This document shows positions 7,431-15,744 of a stretch of DNA of 15,883 nt, in pieces. Numbering within the stretch: position 1 is the stretch's first letter; each line of letters starts with the position of its first letter. The DNA is from JAJPJX01 sp964568355 (GTDB lineage: Bacteria > Acidobacteriota > Terriglobia > Bryobacterales > Bryobacteraceae). Under the pieces are notes generated by a model, which saw nothing but the letters and a program-made list of their open reading frames with translations, had not been told where the DNA came from and did not search any database. The stretch is from positions 1-15,883 of the forward strand of contig CAZMRK010000300.1 in the NCBI GenBank assembly GCA_964568355.1. The letters are read 5' to 3'. The translations under genes were made by a program, and so were the position numbers.

Positions 7431-8369
7431 TCACTCGCGCCCGTGTTTGCGGTAATAGCCTTCCGGGACCAGCAGCGTTAGCCCGTCCGGCACCATTTCG
7501 GCCGCTCCCGGCAGGTGCCCGGCAAATTCCCCATCCACTTGCATATATATCCGGCGGTCGGCCGGCGCGGAAAACGTCACGTTCGTGGCGCGCAGAATGG
7601 AGACGCCAGGAATCCCAGCCAGCTTTCGCAGTCCCACTCCGGCGAGGTATCGCAGATAGCGGAAAGAACTGCTCCCCTCGAACAGCACCACCTCAAAGCG
7701 ATCGTCAAACAGGCTGGTCCTGCAGGCGATCTCCAGATCGCCTCCGTAGTTGCGCACCCGGCTCACCAGAGCAAAGGAGCAGGTGTAGGGTACTCCATCC
7801 ACTTCCACATGAAACTCCGCCAGCCTTTTTCCCAGAACCAGGAACCCCGCCACCCAGTAGGCAAATTTGCCCGTGCGCGCTTTGAGCGGCGCGCTCACGT
7901 GGTAGACCACCTGCGCATCCAGGCCCACTCCGGCCATCAGCAGAAAGTGCCGCGAGTTCGCCGCGCCATTTTGATAACAGACGCGGCCCACCGCGACGCG
8001 TGTGGCACGATACCCGGCCAGCGAGGCGGCAACGCGCTCCAGGCGCGATCCCATGCCCATCTCCATCGCCAGCACGTTGGCCGTGCCAGCCGGCAGGATC
8101 CCTAGCGGCACTGGGGAGTGCACCATGCCTTCCACCACTTCGTTGATGGTGCCGTCTCCTCCCGCCGCAAGAATCAGGTCCGCGCCCTCGGCGATCGCAG
8201 CGCGAGCCAGCCCCGCCGCCGTGCCCGGTCCCGTCGTGGCCACCAGCCGAGGCCCATATCCGGCGCGCGAGAGAATCCCTTCTGCGCGAGAAAGCGCATC
8301 GGTTCCCCCTCTTCCGAACCTGCCGGCACGTGGGTTGTAGATAATGGTAGTGTTTCGATACGGGTTGAT
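7431..8369 (-). CDS. Diacylglycerol kinase/YegS-type lipid kinase; start codon unusual or uncertain
   Basis: A member of the DAGK catalytic family, which phosphorylates diacylglycerol or a related lipid with ATP at the inner membrane. GGDGTINEV, followed by PLGILPAGTANVLA, is the catalytic hallmark, and the beta-rich C-terminal half ends with YMQVDGEFAG and VPDGLTLLVPEGYY. The first ordinary start is a GTG at 8243, which gives 270 residues but removes the first conserved strand and loop. That part is present upstream in the same frame: TTIIYNPRAG at about 8351-8322, with no stop until 8397. No ATG, GTG, TTG or CTG exists in this extension. I place the start at ATC 8369-8367, 7 bases after GGAG, giving about 312 residues, normal for the family. 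ATT at 8345 is another choice. The family call is strong; the start is tentative. Confidence 0.9.
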   Translation of the reverse strand: MNPYRNTTIIYNPRAGRFGRGGTDALSRAEGILSRAGYGPRLVATTGPGTAAGLARAAIAEGADLILAAGGDGTINEVVEGMVHSPVPLGILPAGTANVLAMEMGMGSRLERVAASLAGYRATRVAVGRVCYQNGAANSRHFLLMAGVGLDAQVVYHVSAPLKARTGKFAYWVAGFLVLGKRLAEFHVEVDGVPYTCSFALVSRVRNYGGDLEIACRTSLFDDRFEVVLFEGSSSFRYLRYLAGVGLRKLAGIPGVSILRATNVTFSAPADRRIYMQVDGEFAGHLPGAAEMVPDGLTLLVPEGYYRKHGRE

Positions 8370-8395
8370 AGCTGCGCTCCAGTCCCCTTCGTTAA

Positions 8396-8401
8396 ATTAT
8401 A
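8396..8401 (-). promoter_or_regulatory. Possible -10 element for the lipid kinase operon
   Basis: On the minus strand this is a perfect TATAAT. Transcription would begin near 8389, just before the GGGGACTGGAG leader of the lipid kinase. No good -35 box is found 16-18 bases upstream, where the sequence is inside the start of ligA. A TTGATA facing the other way at 8365-8370 could be a -35 for ligA, though no -10 at standard spacing follows it. Weak but positioned sensibly. Confidence 0.35.
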
Positions 8402-8412
8402 GTGAAAGGCTC

Positions 8413-10404
8413 ATGCAAAAGAACGTAAACGCTGAGATCGAGAAACTGCGTGAAACATTGCGGCACCACGAATATCAGTATTACGTGCTCGACCAGCCGG
8501 AGGTCAGCGACGCCACCTACGATGAGTGGATGCGCCGGCTCATCGCCCTGGAGCAGGAACACCCGGAGCTGATCACACCCGATTCTCCCACCCAGCGCGT
8601 GGGCGGCAAACCTCGAGAGGGTTTCGTCAAGGTCGCTCACACCACCCCCATGCTGAGTCTGGACAACGCGCTTAACGAGGGCGAACTGCGCGATTTTGAC
8701 CGGCGCGTGCGCGAGTTGCTGGGCGAGGCCGCCCCGGAATACGTGGTCGAATTGAAAATGGACGGCCTGTCCATGGCTGCCCGCTATCAGAACGGCAACT
8801 TTCAGCAGGCCGTCACTCGCGGCGATGGCTTCGTTGGTGAAGATGTCACCGAAAATGCCCGAACCATCCGATCTCTGCCCCTGAGCGCCAAGACTTCCTG
8901 GCCTGAATTCGAAGTGCGCGGCGAGACCGTTATGAACCGCCGCGCTTTCGAACGCCTCAACGCCGAGCGCGACGAGCGCGGGCTCTCCCGCTTCGCCAAT
9001 CCCCGCAACGCCGCCGCCGGTTCGCTGCGCGTCCTGGAGCCGACCATCACGGCTTCACGACGTCTGGACTTTTACACCTATTTCCTGCTGGTGGGGGGAA
9101 GCACTGTTTTCGAGACCCATTGGGAAGCGCTCGAAGAGCTCGTCCGGCTCGGCTTCAAGGTGAATCCCCGCCGAAAGCTTTGCCGCGACGTGAACGAAGT
9201 GCTGGTTTTCTGCGCCAATTGGGAGATGCAGCGGGAGGAACTGCCCTACGAGATCGATGGTGTAGTGGTGAAGGTCAATTCCGTGGCCCAGCAGCGCCGC
9301 CTGGGCTACACGGCCAAGGCCCCCCGCTGGGCCATTGCCTATAAATATCCGGCCCGCCAGGCGCTCACCGAGGTGGAAGGGATTGAAGTTCAGGTGGGAC
9401 GGACCGGCGCGCTCACCCCGGTCGCCCACTTGAAGCCGGTGGAGGTGAGCGGCGTCATCGTGACGCGCGCCACTTTGCACAATGAAGATGAGATCGAGCG
9501 GCTGGGTTTGCAAATCGGCGACACCGTAGTCATCGAACGCAGCGGCGACGTAATCCCCAAGGTGGTGCGGGTACACACACAGGGCTCCTACCGGCGGCCC
9601 TTCCGCATGCCCGCGACCTGCCCCGTATGCGGCGGCAGAATTGTGCGCGAAGAAGATGAAGCGGCCTCGCGCTGCATCAACATCAACTGCCCGGCTCGCC
9701 TGAAGGAATCCGTCTTGCATTTTGCTTCGCGCGGCGTCATGAATATCGATGGCATGGGCGATGCGCTCGTGGACCAACTGGTGGATCGCGGTATGGTCAA
9801 AAGTGTCGCGGATATCTACGATCTGTCCGCCAGCCAGCTCGCCGAGCTCGAGCGCATGGGCACCAAGTCCGCCAACAACGTGATCCGCAATATCGAGCGG
9901 TCCAAGCAGAATCCCCTGCCGCGCGTCATCAGCGCGCTGGGCATCCGTTTCGTGGGCGAGCGCACCGCGGTCTTTCTGGCGGACGCCTTCGGCAGCCTGG
10001 ACCTCATTGCCACAGCCGGTCTGGAAGAATTGCAGCAGGCGGAAGAGGTAGGGCCGAAGGTTGCCGAGAGCCTCTACCAGTTCTTCCGCGAGCCGCACAA
10101 CCGGGAGCTGATCGAACGGCTGCGCGCGGCCGGTCTCCAGTTCACGCACGAGGCCAAGCGCAAGCCTTCCGGACCGCTTAAGGGGCTGACCTTCGTCATT
10201 ACCGGAACGCTGCCTCACCTGCACCGCGAAGACGCGCGGCAGCTCATCGAAGCCGCAGGAGGCAAGGTGGCCACTTCCGTGAGCAGGAAAACCAGCTACG
10301 TCGTAGCCGGCGGGGACCCCGGTTCGAAGCTCGACAAAGCCCGCGAGCTGGGCATCCGCGTCATCGATGAAAACGAACTGCTCGGCCTGATCAAGGTCGG
10401 CTGA
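8413..10404 (+). CDS. ligA: NAD-dependent DNA ligase LigA
   Basis: The replicative ligase, 663 residues, which seals nicks using NAD+ and joins Okazaki fragments. Domains in order: the Ia NAD-binding part (YYVLDQPEVSDATYDEWM), the adenylation domain with catalytic Lys115 in ELKMDG and further motifs ETVMNRRAF and EIDGVVVKVNS, the OB fold (GALTPVAHL, TLHNED), a zinc finger with Cys403, 406, 421 and 426 (CPVC ... CININC), the helix-hairpin-helix region (about 440-580) and a C-terminal BRCT domain beginning near LKGLTFVITGTL. All key residues are present and the length is typical. I chose ATG 8413, preceded by GAAAGG, because it matches family N-termini; the frame is open further upstream but that part codes for no family sequence. 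It is divergent from the lipid kinase with less than 50 bases between. Confidence 0.98.
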   Translation: MQKNVNAEIEKLRETLRHHEYQYYVLDQPEVSDATYDEWMRRLIALEQEHPELITPDSPTQRVGGKPREGFVKVAHTTPMLSLDNALNEGELRDFDRRVRELLGEAAPEYVVELKMDGLSMAARYQNGNFQQAVTRGDGFVGEDVTENARTIRSLPLSAKTSWPEFEVRGETVMNRRAFERLNAERDERGLSRFANPRNAAAGSLRVLEPTITASRRLDFYTYFLLVGGSTVFETHWEALEELVRLGFKVNPRRKLCRDVNEVLVFCANWEMQREELPYEIDGVVVKVNSVAQQRRLGYTAKAPRWAIAYKYPARQALTEVEGIEVQVGRTGALTPVAHLKPVEVSGVIVTRATLHNEDEIERLGLQIGDTVVIERSGDVIPKVVRVHTQGSYRRPFRMPATCPVCGGRIVREEDEAASRCININCPARLKESVLHFASRGVMNIDGMGDALVDQLVDRGMVKSVADIYDLSASQLAELERMGTKSANNVIRNIERSKQNPLPRVISALGIRFVGERTAVFLADAFGSLDLIATAGLEELQQAEEVGPKVAESLYQFFREPHNRELIERLRAAGLQFTHEAKRKPSGPLKGLTFVITGTLPHLHREDARQLIEAAGGKVATSVSRKTSYVVAGGDPGSKLDKARELGIRVIDENELLGLIKVG

Positions 10405-10429
10405 TCCCGCTGCTCATTCGATTCACGCA

Positions 10430-10478
10430 CGGCTCCGTTACCGAGCCGCGACCGTAAGGGAGCGGACTTCACGGTCGC
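10430..10478. terminator. Two adjacent hairpins in the convergent gap after ligA
   Basis: The 88-base gap between the 3' ends of ligA and the 610-residue protein gene holds two inverted repeats that share one base. The first is CGGCTC (10430-10435) pairing with GAGCCG (10443-10448). The second is GCGACCGT (10448-10455) pairing with ACGGTCGC (10471-10478), an eight-pair perfect stem with a 15-base loop. Neither has a run of T after it on either strand, so an intrinsic terminator is not certain; the position between converging genes fits a bidirectional transcription stop. Confidence 0.4.
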
Positions 10479-10492
10479 AGCACCAACCGCCC

Positions 10493-12325
10493 TCACCAGA
10501 TGTATTCTTTGGCGATCCGGCGCTTATCGTACCCATCCAGCACATGGACCACGCGGATTTTTTTCAGCGCCAGCGGAGAGAGCTGGCCGATCGGGATGTA
10601 GATGATCGTGCGCCCCAGCCGGGCGGCAATACTTCGAAAAATCGAACGCGGCGGTCGGGCGGCCACGTACACCACGTGCCGCTCGATCGAATAATCGAGG
10701 CCGGCCAGCAGTAGCCGTTCGGACTTGGACTCGGCGAAGTCGTAGTCCGGGTCGTGCCATACGTCGAACATGCGCCGCGGCGGCAGGCTCATCAGAAAAC
10801 CTCCGTATTCGCCGCGCCCGATCCCCGGCCCCACCATGTTGTCGAAGGGGAACGTGGAGTAGAATGCCATGTCGGATTCGTTCTGGTTCTCCCCCAGCCA
10901 CGTCGTCATGTACGAATACCGGTTCTCGCGGTCTTCGTCGAAAATCACGACGACCGAGCCGACTTCTCCCGAGATCTTCTGGAACTGGCGCACATAGATC
11001 CGCCGGTCGTACCAGTTGCGAATCGTTTCGCGCAGGTCGATGCCGTCCAGCAATGAGGTAGTGAACGGCTCCGTGCGTACACGCTCCTCGGAAAGAATGC
11101 TCTTGCCCTTCTTCTTGAGAAAGCGCCCGTAGTCCTCCACCACCAGGTCTTCCGGGGGATAAGAACAGATTGCGTTGCCGTCCACCTGCGAGGCCCATTC
11201 TCCCGGAACTTTTTCTTTCTTGCGCGGTTTTAGCCCCACCGGACGCAAACGCCGCTTGGCGCTCGGCAGGCGTCTTCGCAGGCGGATCTTCTTGGTGTCC
11301 AGCCAGACCTCTTCCCCGGAGATCTGTACCGTGACCAGGTCGCTGGCGGCCTTCTGGGGAGGATAGCGGCCCGCCGTCTCCCAGACGTCCCAGGCGTAGT
11401 TGTCATCCACCACGCTGCGCGCCGCCACCGTGAGATCGAACAGGCTGGCTGTCAGCATCCGCGAAGCCAGCGCCAGGTTGCGTGTATAGCGTGCCAGCAA
11501 ACGGCGCTGCCAGTGCGAAACCTTCTCGCCGGTGCTGGTCTCGTAGGATTTTTCCGACTCCTGGAACACCGCCCACTGCACCCGCGGCCGGTCGATCTGG
11601 CGCGGATCGGACATCGTCTCGCGGAACTGCTCGTAGCGCCACTGCAGGTACGGATATTCGATCGTGATCTCCGCCAGCGATTCGGGATGAGGATTCACCA
11701 CCTGCACCCCCTCCCGGCGGGTCCGCACCATCGGCTGCGCCTGCGGCTCTTCCATCGCGTCCAGTACCGGGTCCAGTAAATTCAGGGAGATCACCACCAG
11801 CACCCGGGCCAGCGGATCGGCGCCCTGCAACTTCCAGGCGATCCCCGCCGCATGAGCGGAGATTTCCTCGGACCGCTGCTGCGGGTAGACGCGATACGCC
11901 TCAATGTACTTCTCCAGCCCCGTATGCCGGATGGCATAGGTGTCCGGATAGTCGTCTTTCAGATGGGGCCGCTGCCCGGTGTCGGGGTCCGTGAACAGCA
12001 ACTCCGCCCCGATCTCCTGCGCCGTGCGGATGGCCTCCACAAACGGATCCGCCGGCTCCACCGGTACATAGACGGCACGGTCCTCCTCGCCGTCCTCGGC
12101 GTAGAAGATCACCGACATCTCCGGCAGCCGGGCCACCGCTCGCAGATAGGCCTGTTGCAGGGTAGTGGGCAGTTCGAGCGCCACCACTTGCGGGCGGCTT
12201 CGCAGGACCGCGCGGCGGACTTCCAGGGCAAACTCCAGCCGTCCGGGCACCACCGGGAAATAGGTGAAGCGGCCCCGTTTCAGGCTCGCCGCGTCAGGAA
12301 TCGGCAGGTCGATTTCGCCGGGCAT
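10493..12325 (-). CDS. 610-residue partner protein of the MoxR ATPase, function unknown
   Basis: A large soluble protein without signal peptide or membrane helix. Residues 17-120 show alternating strands and helices: FTYFPVVPGRLEFALEV, then SRPQVVALELPTTLQQAYL, then FVEAIRTAQEIGAELLFTD. This pattern resembles the TraB/ChaN-like superfamily, including DUF5682 proteins that are often found beside MoxR ATPases; that link is an inference from pattern. A basic tract lies at 344-372 (KKIRLRRRLPSAKRRLR and KPRKKEK). The C-terminal part has SVVVIFDEDRENRYSY (457-472), NMVGPGIGRGEYGGFLMSLPP (496-516) and a final alpha/beta segment ending HVLDGYDKRRIAKEYIW. The ATG at 12325 overlaps the ATPase gene by 32 bases, so the two are probably co-translated. 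No catalytic residues can be named. Confidence 0.85.
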   Translation of the reverse strand: MPGEIDLPIPDAASLKRGRFTYFPVVPGRLEFALEVRRAVLRSRPQVVALELPTTLQQAYLRAVARLPEMSVIFYAEDGEEDRAVYVPVEPADPFVEAIRTAQEIGAELLFTDPDTGQRPHLKDDYPDTYAIRHTGLEKYIEAYRVYPQQRSEEISAHAAGIAWKLQGADPLARVLVVISLNLLDPVLDAMEEPQAQPMVRTRREGVQVVNPHPESLAEITIEYPYLQWRYEQFRETMSDPRQIDRPRVQWAVFQESEKSYETSTGEKVSHWQRRLLARYTRNLALASRMLTASLFDLTVAARSVVDDNYAWDVWETAGRYPPQKAASDLVTVQISGEEVWLDTKKIRLRRRLPSAKRRLRPVGLKPRKKEKVPGEWASQVDGNAICSYPPEDLVVEDYGRFLKKKGKSILSEERVRTEPFTTSLLDGIDLRETIRNWYDRRIYVRQFQKISGEVGSVVVIFDEDRENRYSYMTTWLGENQNESDMAFYSTFPFDNMVGPGIGRGEYGGFLMSLPPRRMFDVWHDPDYDFAESKSERLLLAGLDYSIERHVVYVAARPPRSIFRSIAARLGRTIIYIPIGQLSPLALKKIRVVHVLDGYDKRRIAKEYIW

Positions 12326-13136
12326 ACCGCAGCGCTTCTTCTCCCAGGGTTTCGATGATGGCGGTTTCGAGCGCCGCCGCCTCGTGCGTCCGCGCCGTCG
12401 CCAGGCTCTTCAGCTTGATGGCGAAGCGGCCGATGTTGATTCCGTCCCGCACCGTGTAACGTTCGTCGGCGGCGTGCGCCTGCTGCAGAAAATCGGTGAC
12501 GTAGTGGAGAATGCGCTCCTCCGCAAAGGGCAGATTCTCCTTGAGAATGTGATACTCCTCGTCGCGTTCGGGAAAATCGATGTAGATCTGCGGCTGCAAT
12601 CGAGAATGGATATATTCCGGCAGCTCGAACGTCGAGGCGTCGTCGTTCATCGTGGTCACCAGCCGGAACTGCGGATGGGCCTTGATCTTGATACCCGCCA
12701 CGATCGATTCCACATAGCGGCGGTTGTCCAGCAGAGGCGCCAGGCTGGCCCAGCTCTTCTCGCTCATCCGGTTGCCCTCGTCCAGAATGGCGATCCCACC
12801 GCGGAGCATCGCCGTCACCAGCGGTGAAGCCACGTAGCGAAGCTGCCCTTCACCTTCGATCACCGGCGTGACCAGCAGATCTTCCGGACGCGTGTCCAGC
12901 GTGGCCTGCAAAATGTAGACTTCCCTGCCCATGCGTTTGGCCGCGGCATAGGCTAGGGTGGTTTTCCCTACCCCCGGCTTGCCCAGCAGCCGCGGATTCA
13001 TCGGCAGGTCCTGATCGTTGATGACCAGCCAGGCCGCCAGCAACTGGCGCATCAGCTCCTCCTGCCCCACCCAGCGGGCCGATAGCTCATCCGGATGCGC
13101 CAGATGTAGCGTGACGCCTTCAATCTCGATAGTCAT
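12294..13136 (-). CDS. MoxR-type AAA+ ATPase
   Basis: A 280-residue ATPase of the MoxR/CbbQ-like branch, which acts as a chaperone that remodels or activates partner proteins. The Walker A is GKPGVGKT (52-59), Walker B is AILDEGNRM (116-124), sensor 1 is the Asn164 in TTMNDD, and the arginine finger region is HSRLQPQIYIDF (177-188). The N-terminal VGQEELMRQLLAAW matches the usual box before Walker A. The C-terminal lid helices run from about 190 (RDEEYHILKENL). Two common neighbours of MoxR, a DUF58 protein and a von Willebrand A protein, are missing; instead the gene overlaps a 610-residue protein. The ATG at 13136 follows a GGGAG and AGAAG stretch. A possible -10 (CATAAT, minus strand 13159-13154) with TTGCCG 19 bases upstream is weak. 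Confidence 0.93.
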   Translation of the reverse strand: MTIEIEGVTLHLAHPDELSARWVGQEELMRQLLAAWLVINDQDLPMNPRLLGKPGVGKTTLAYAAAKRMGREVYILQATLDTRPEDLLVTPVIEGEGQLRYVASPLVTAMLRGGIAILDEGNRMSEKSWASLAPLLDNRRYVESIVAGIKIKAHPQFRLVTTMNDDASTFELPEYIHSRLQPQIYIDFPERDEEYHILKENLPFAEERILHYVTDFLQQAHAADERYTVRDGINIGRFAIKLKSLATARTHEAAALETAIIETLGEEALRYARRNRPADS

Positions 13137-13225
13137 AGAATCTTCTGCTCCCTATTATGCAGGCAGGACGCCCAAAATCGGCAAAATGACAAATTCACTA
13201 ATATTCCCATAATGTCTATCGGAAT

Positions 13226-13234
13226 TGTTATAAT
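13226..13234 (+). promoter_or_regulatory. Extended -10 promoter for the TonB-dependent receptor
   Basis: TGTTATAAT is a perfect extended -10 (TG, one base, TATAAT at 13229-13234). No good -35 is seen; TTCCCA at 13204 is a poor match with 19-base spacing. Initiation about seven bases downstream falls near 13241, while the receptor ATG is at 13243. No ribosome binding site precedes that ATG. The surroundings (13180-13242) are clearly AT-rich against the GC-rich genes, as expected for a promoter. Confidence 0.5.
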
Positions 13235-13242
13235 TAGCCGTT

Positions 13243-15744
13243 ATGAAGAGGTTTGCGCTATTTCTCACGTTCACAACGCTAGGATTAGCCCAGGTGGACA
13301 CCGGCACGATCGCCGGAATCGCCCGCGATCCTTCAGGCAGCGCTGTACCAACAGCACACATTGAAATCAATCATTTACAGACAGGGCAGAAGATTCAGAC
13401 GGTTACCAACAACAACGGCCTCTACGTATCTCCGCCCCTTCGTCCAGGCGATTACACGGTGACGATCGAAGCAACCGGCTTCCAGAAAGCCGCCCGCAGG
13501 ATCCACATCGACGTATCCCAAAGAGCCGAGGTCAATTTCGATCTGGCCGTGGGGTCCGTGACTCAGGAGGTCGAGGTCGCCGCGGTGGCCCCGGTCCTTC
13601 AGACCGAATCAGCTACGCTCTCCAACCTGCGCAATGAGAAGGCGATCCGCGACCTGCCGCTCAATGGCCGTAATTTCGCCCAGTTACTCCAGCTATCCGC
13701 TGGAGTGATGCCCGCCCAGACTCAGACCACCGGCAGCCCCACGACCATGAAACGCGGCGTGACCGGCAACTCCGTAAACGGGATGCGACTGGAGGAGAAC
13801 AACTTCCTGGTGGACGGCATCAGCAATGTGGAAAATCACAACGGTTTGGGGATTCTGATCTTCCCCTCGATCGATTCAATCCAGGAGTTTCGCGTCGAGT
13901 CTTCGGTATCTGACGCCGAGTTCGGCCGGGGTGGTGGCGGCACGGTGAACCTGACCTACAAATCCGGGACACGGGATTTCCACGGCGGGGCTTACGAATT
14001 CCTCCGCAACTCGGCGCTCGACGCCAAAAACTTCTTCGACCGGGCCAACGCCCCGATTCCACCCTTCCGTCAGAACCAGTTCGGTGCTTTTCTGGGCGGC
14101 CCGGTAATCCCATCCAAGGAGCCTAAAACCTTTTTCTTCTTCAGCTACGAAGGTCTTCGCGTGCGCCAGTCCCAGACCTACATCAGCACCGTGCCGACCG
14201 AGGCGTTCCGGGCAGGCGACTTCTCCGCCTCCCCGCAGAAGATTTACGACCCGCTCACCCAGCGCCAACTGGCGGACGGCACCTATGTGCGCGATCCCTT
14301 TCCAGGCAACCGCATTCCTTCCAACCGCATCGATCCGGTCGGCCAGAATCTCCTGAATGTATACCCGCTGCCAAATCTGGGAACGGGAATCGCCAATAAT
14401 TACCTCTACAATCCCGTGCGCCAGTCCACAGGCAACAAATATGACATCAAAGTCGATCGGATTTTAGGTGATCGCGACACGATGTTCGTCCGCTACAGTC
14501 ACCATCGCGATGACCTGGTGGAGCCGAGCTATCTTCCGGCTCCAGCGGTCGGAAACGGCCCGGGCGTCCCCGGCCCCGCCCTGCAACCGGTAAACCAGAT
14601 CGTGCTGAGCGAGACACACGTCGTCTCACCCAATAAAGTCAATGAATTCCGCATCGGGTGGACGCGCTTGAACCTGCAGGCGCGGGATTTGAACTACGGC
14701 AGAAACGTCTCTTCCGAGCTGGGGGTACCGGGGTCGAACATCACGAGCGATCCACTGACTTCAGGTCTCGCGATCTTCTCGATCTCCGGCTTGCAGGGCC
14801 TGGGTGACAACGGCTACTCGCCGGCGGTGCTGGTGAGCGACAACCTGCAGTGGAGCGACAACTTCAGCTATGTCGTAGGCCGGCATACCTTCAAGTTTGG
14901 CGGCGAGTTGCAGCGGCGGCGCTATAACGCCTTTCAATCAGATACCTTACGCGGAACCATGAGCTTCTCCGGAGCCTATAGCCAAAGCCTGGCGGCGACC
15001 GGCGGCGGAGGCCTGGGCGCAGCCGACGTGCTCCTCGGCAAGCCCATCAGCGGGACCATTCGATATCTGACCGGCACCCGAGGCTTCCGCCAGAGCGACT
15101 ATGCCGGCTACGCCCAGGACGTCTTTAAGGTCAACGACCGCCTGACCCTGACCCTGGGCCTGCGCTACGAGAACTTCGCCGGCTGGCCCTGGACGGAGGT
15201 GAACGACCGCATGTACCAGTGGGTACCATCCATTCAGAACGTGGTCCGGGTGGGCACCGGTCAGGTGCCGTGGCGCAGCGGCATCCCGGGGGATAACAAT
15301 AACCTGGCGCCGCGCGTGGGTCTGGCCTATCGCATCGAGCCGAAAACGGTCTTCCGGGCCGCCTACGGCGTCTACTACTCGGCGCCGCAACTGGACATTA
15401 CCCGAAATCTGGCCGCCAATCCGCCGGAGTTCGTTTCCTCGGCTTTCACCAACAACCAGTACGATTTCCTGGGCGCGCGGGCCGCCTCGCAGGGCTTTGA
15501 CCGCCCGGCCGAGGGGAGTGTCCAGGGATCTCTGCGGGCGCTCGATATCGGCGCGCGCACGCCATACACGCAGCAGTGGAACGCCACCGTGCAGCGGCAA
15601 CTGCCCGCCTCCATCTCCCTGACGGTGGCATACGTGGGAACGAAAGGCACCAAGCTGCAGGGCTATCCGGACGTGAACCAGGCGGTACCGGGCACCACTC
15701 CGCTGGCCTCCCGGCGGCCGTTCTCCGCCTTCACCGCGATCCAG
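13243..15744 (+). CDS. Oar-like TonB-dependent receptor, broken at its 3' end
   Basis: An outer-membrane receptor of the type with an N-terminal carboxypeptidase-regulatory-like domain, common in Acidobacteriota and thought to import polymers or peptides; the substrate is unknown. A signal peptide covers 1-17 (MKRFALFLTFTTLGLAQ). Residues 19-103 form the beta-sandwich (GTIAGIARDPSGSAVP ... LRPGDYTVTIEATGFQ). The plug lies at about 112-235 with DLPLNGRNFAQLLQLSAGV and FLVDGISNVENH. Barrel strands follow, including GGAYEFLRNSALDAKNFF, FGAFLGGPV and FKFGGELQRRRYNAF. Family sense holds to about residue 834 (RRPFSAFTAIQ, ending at 15744). The frame continues to a TAA at 15874-15876, but those last 43 codons are antisense to receptor sequence on the other strand, so that stop is not a true C-terminus. 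Full-length relatives usually exceed 1,000 residues. Confidence 0.9.

Noticed and set aside
9055..10224. Minus-strand open frame of 389 codons across ligA
   Set aside because: Shadow of ligA, which has the full set of ligase motifs on the plus strand.
13137..13242. AT-rich gap between the ATPase and receptor genes considered as a small RNA or riboswitch
   Set aside because: Only 106 bases, with no stable hairpin followed by a T-run; divergent promoters explain the base composition.
14947..15732. Minus-strand frame continuing from the inverted receptor fragment
   Set aside because: Only about the first 50 residues (to roughly 15733) look like receptor. The remainder is antisense to the intact plus-strand barrel and has no receptor features.
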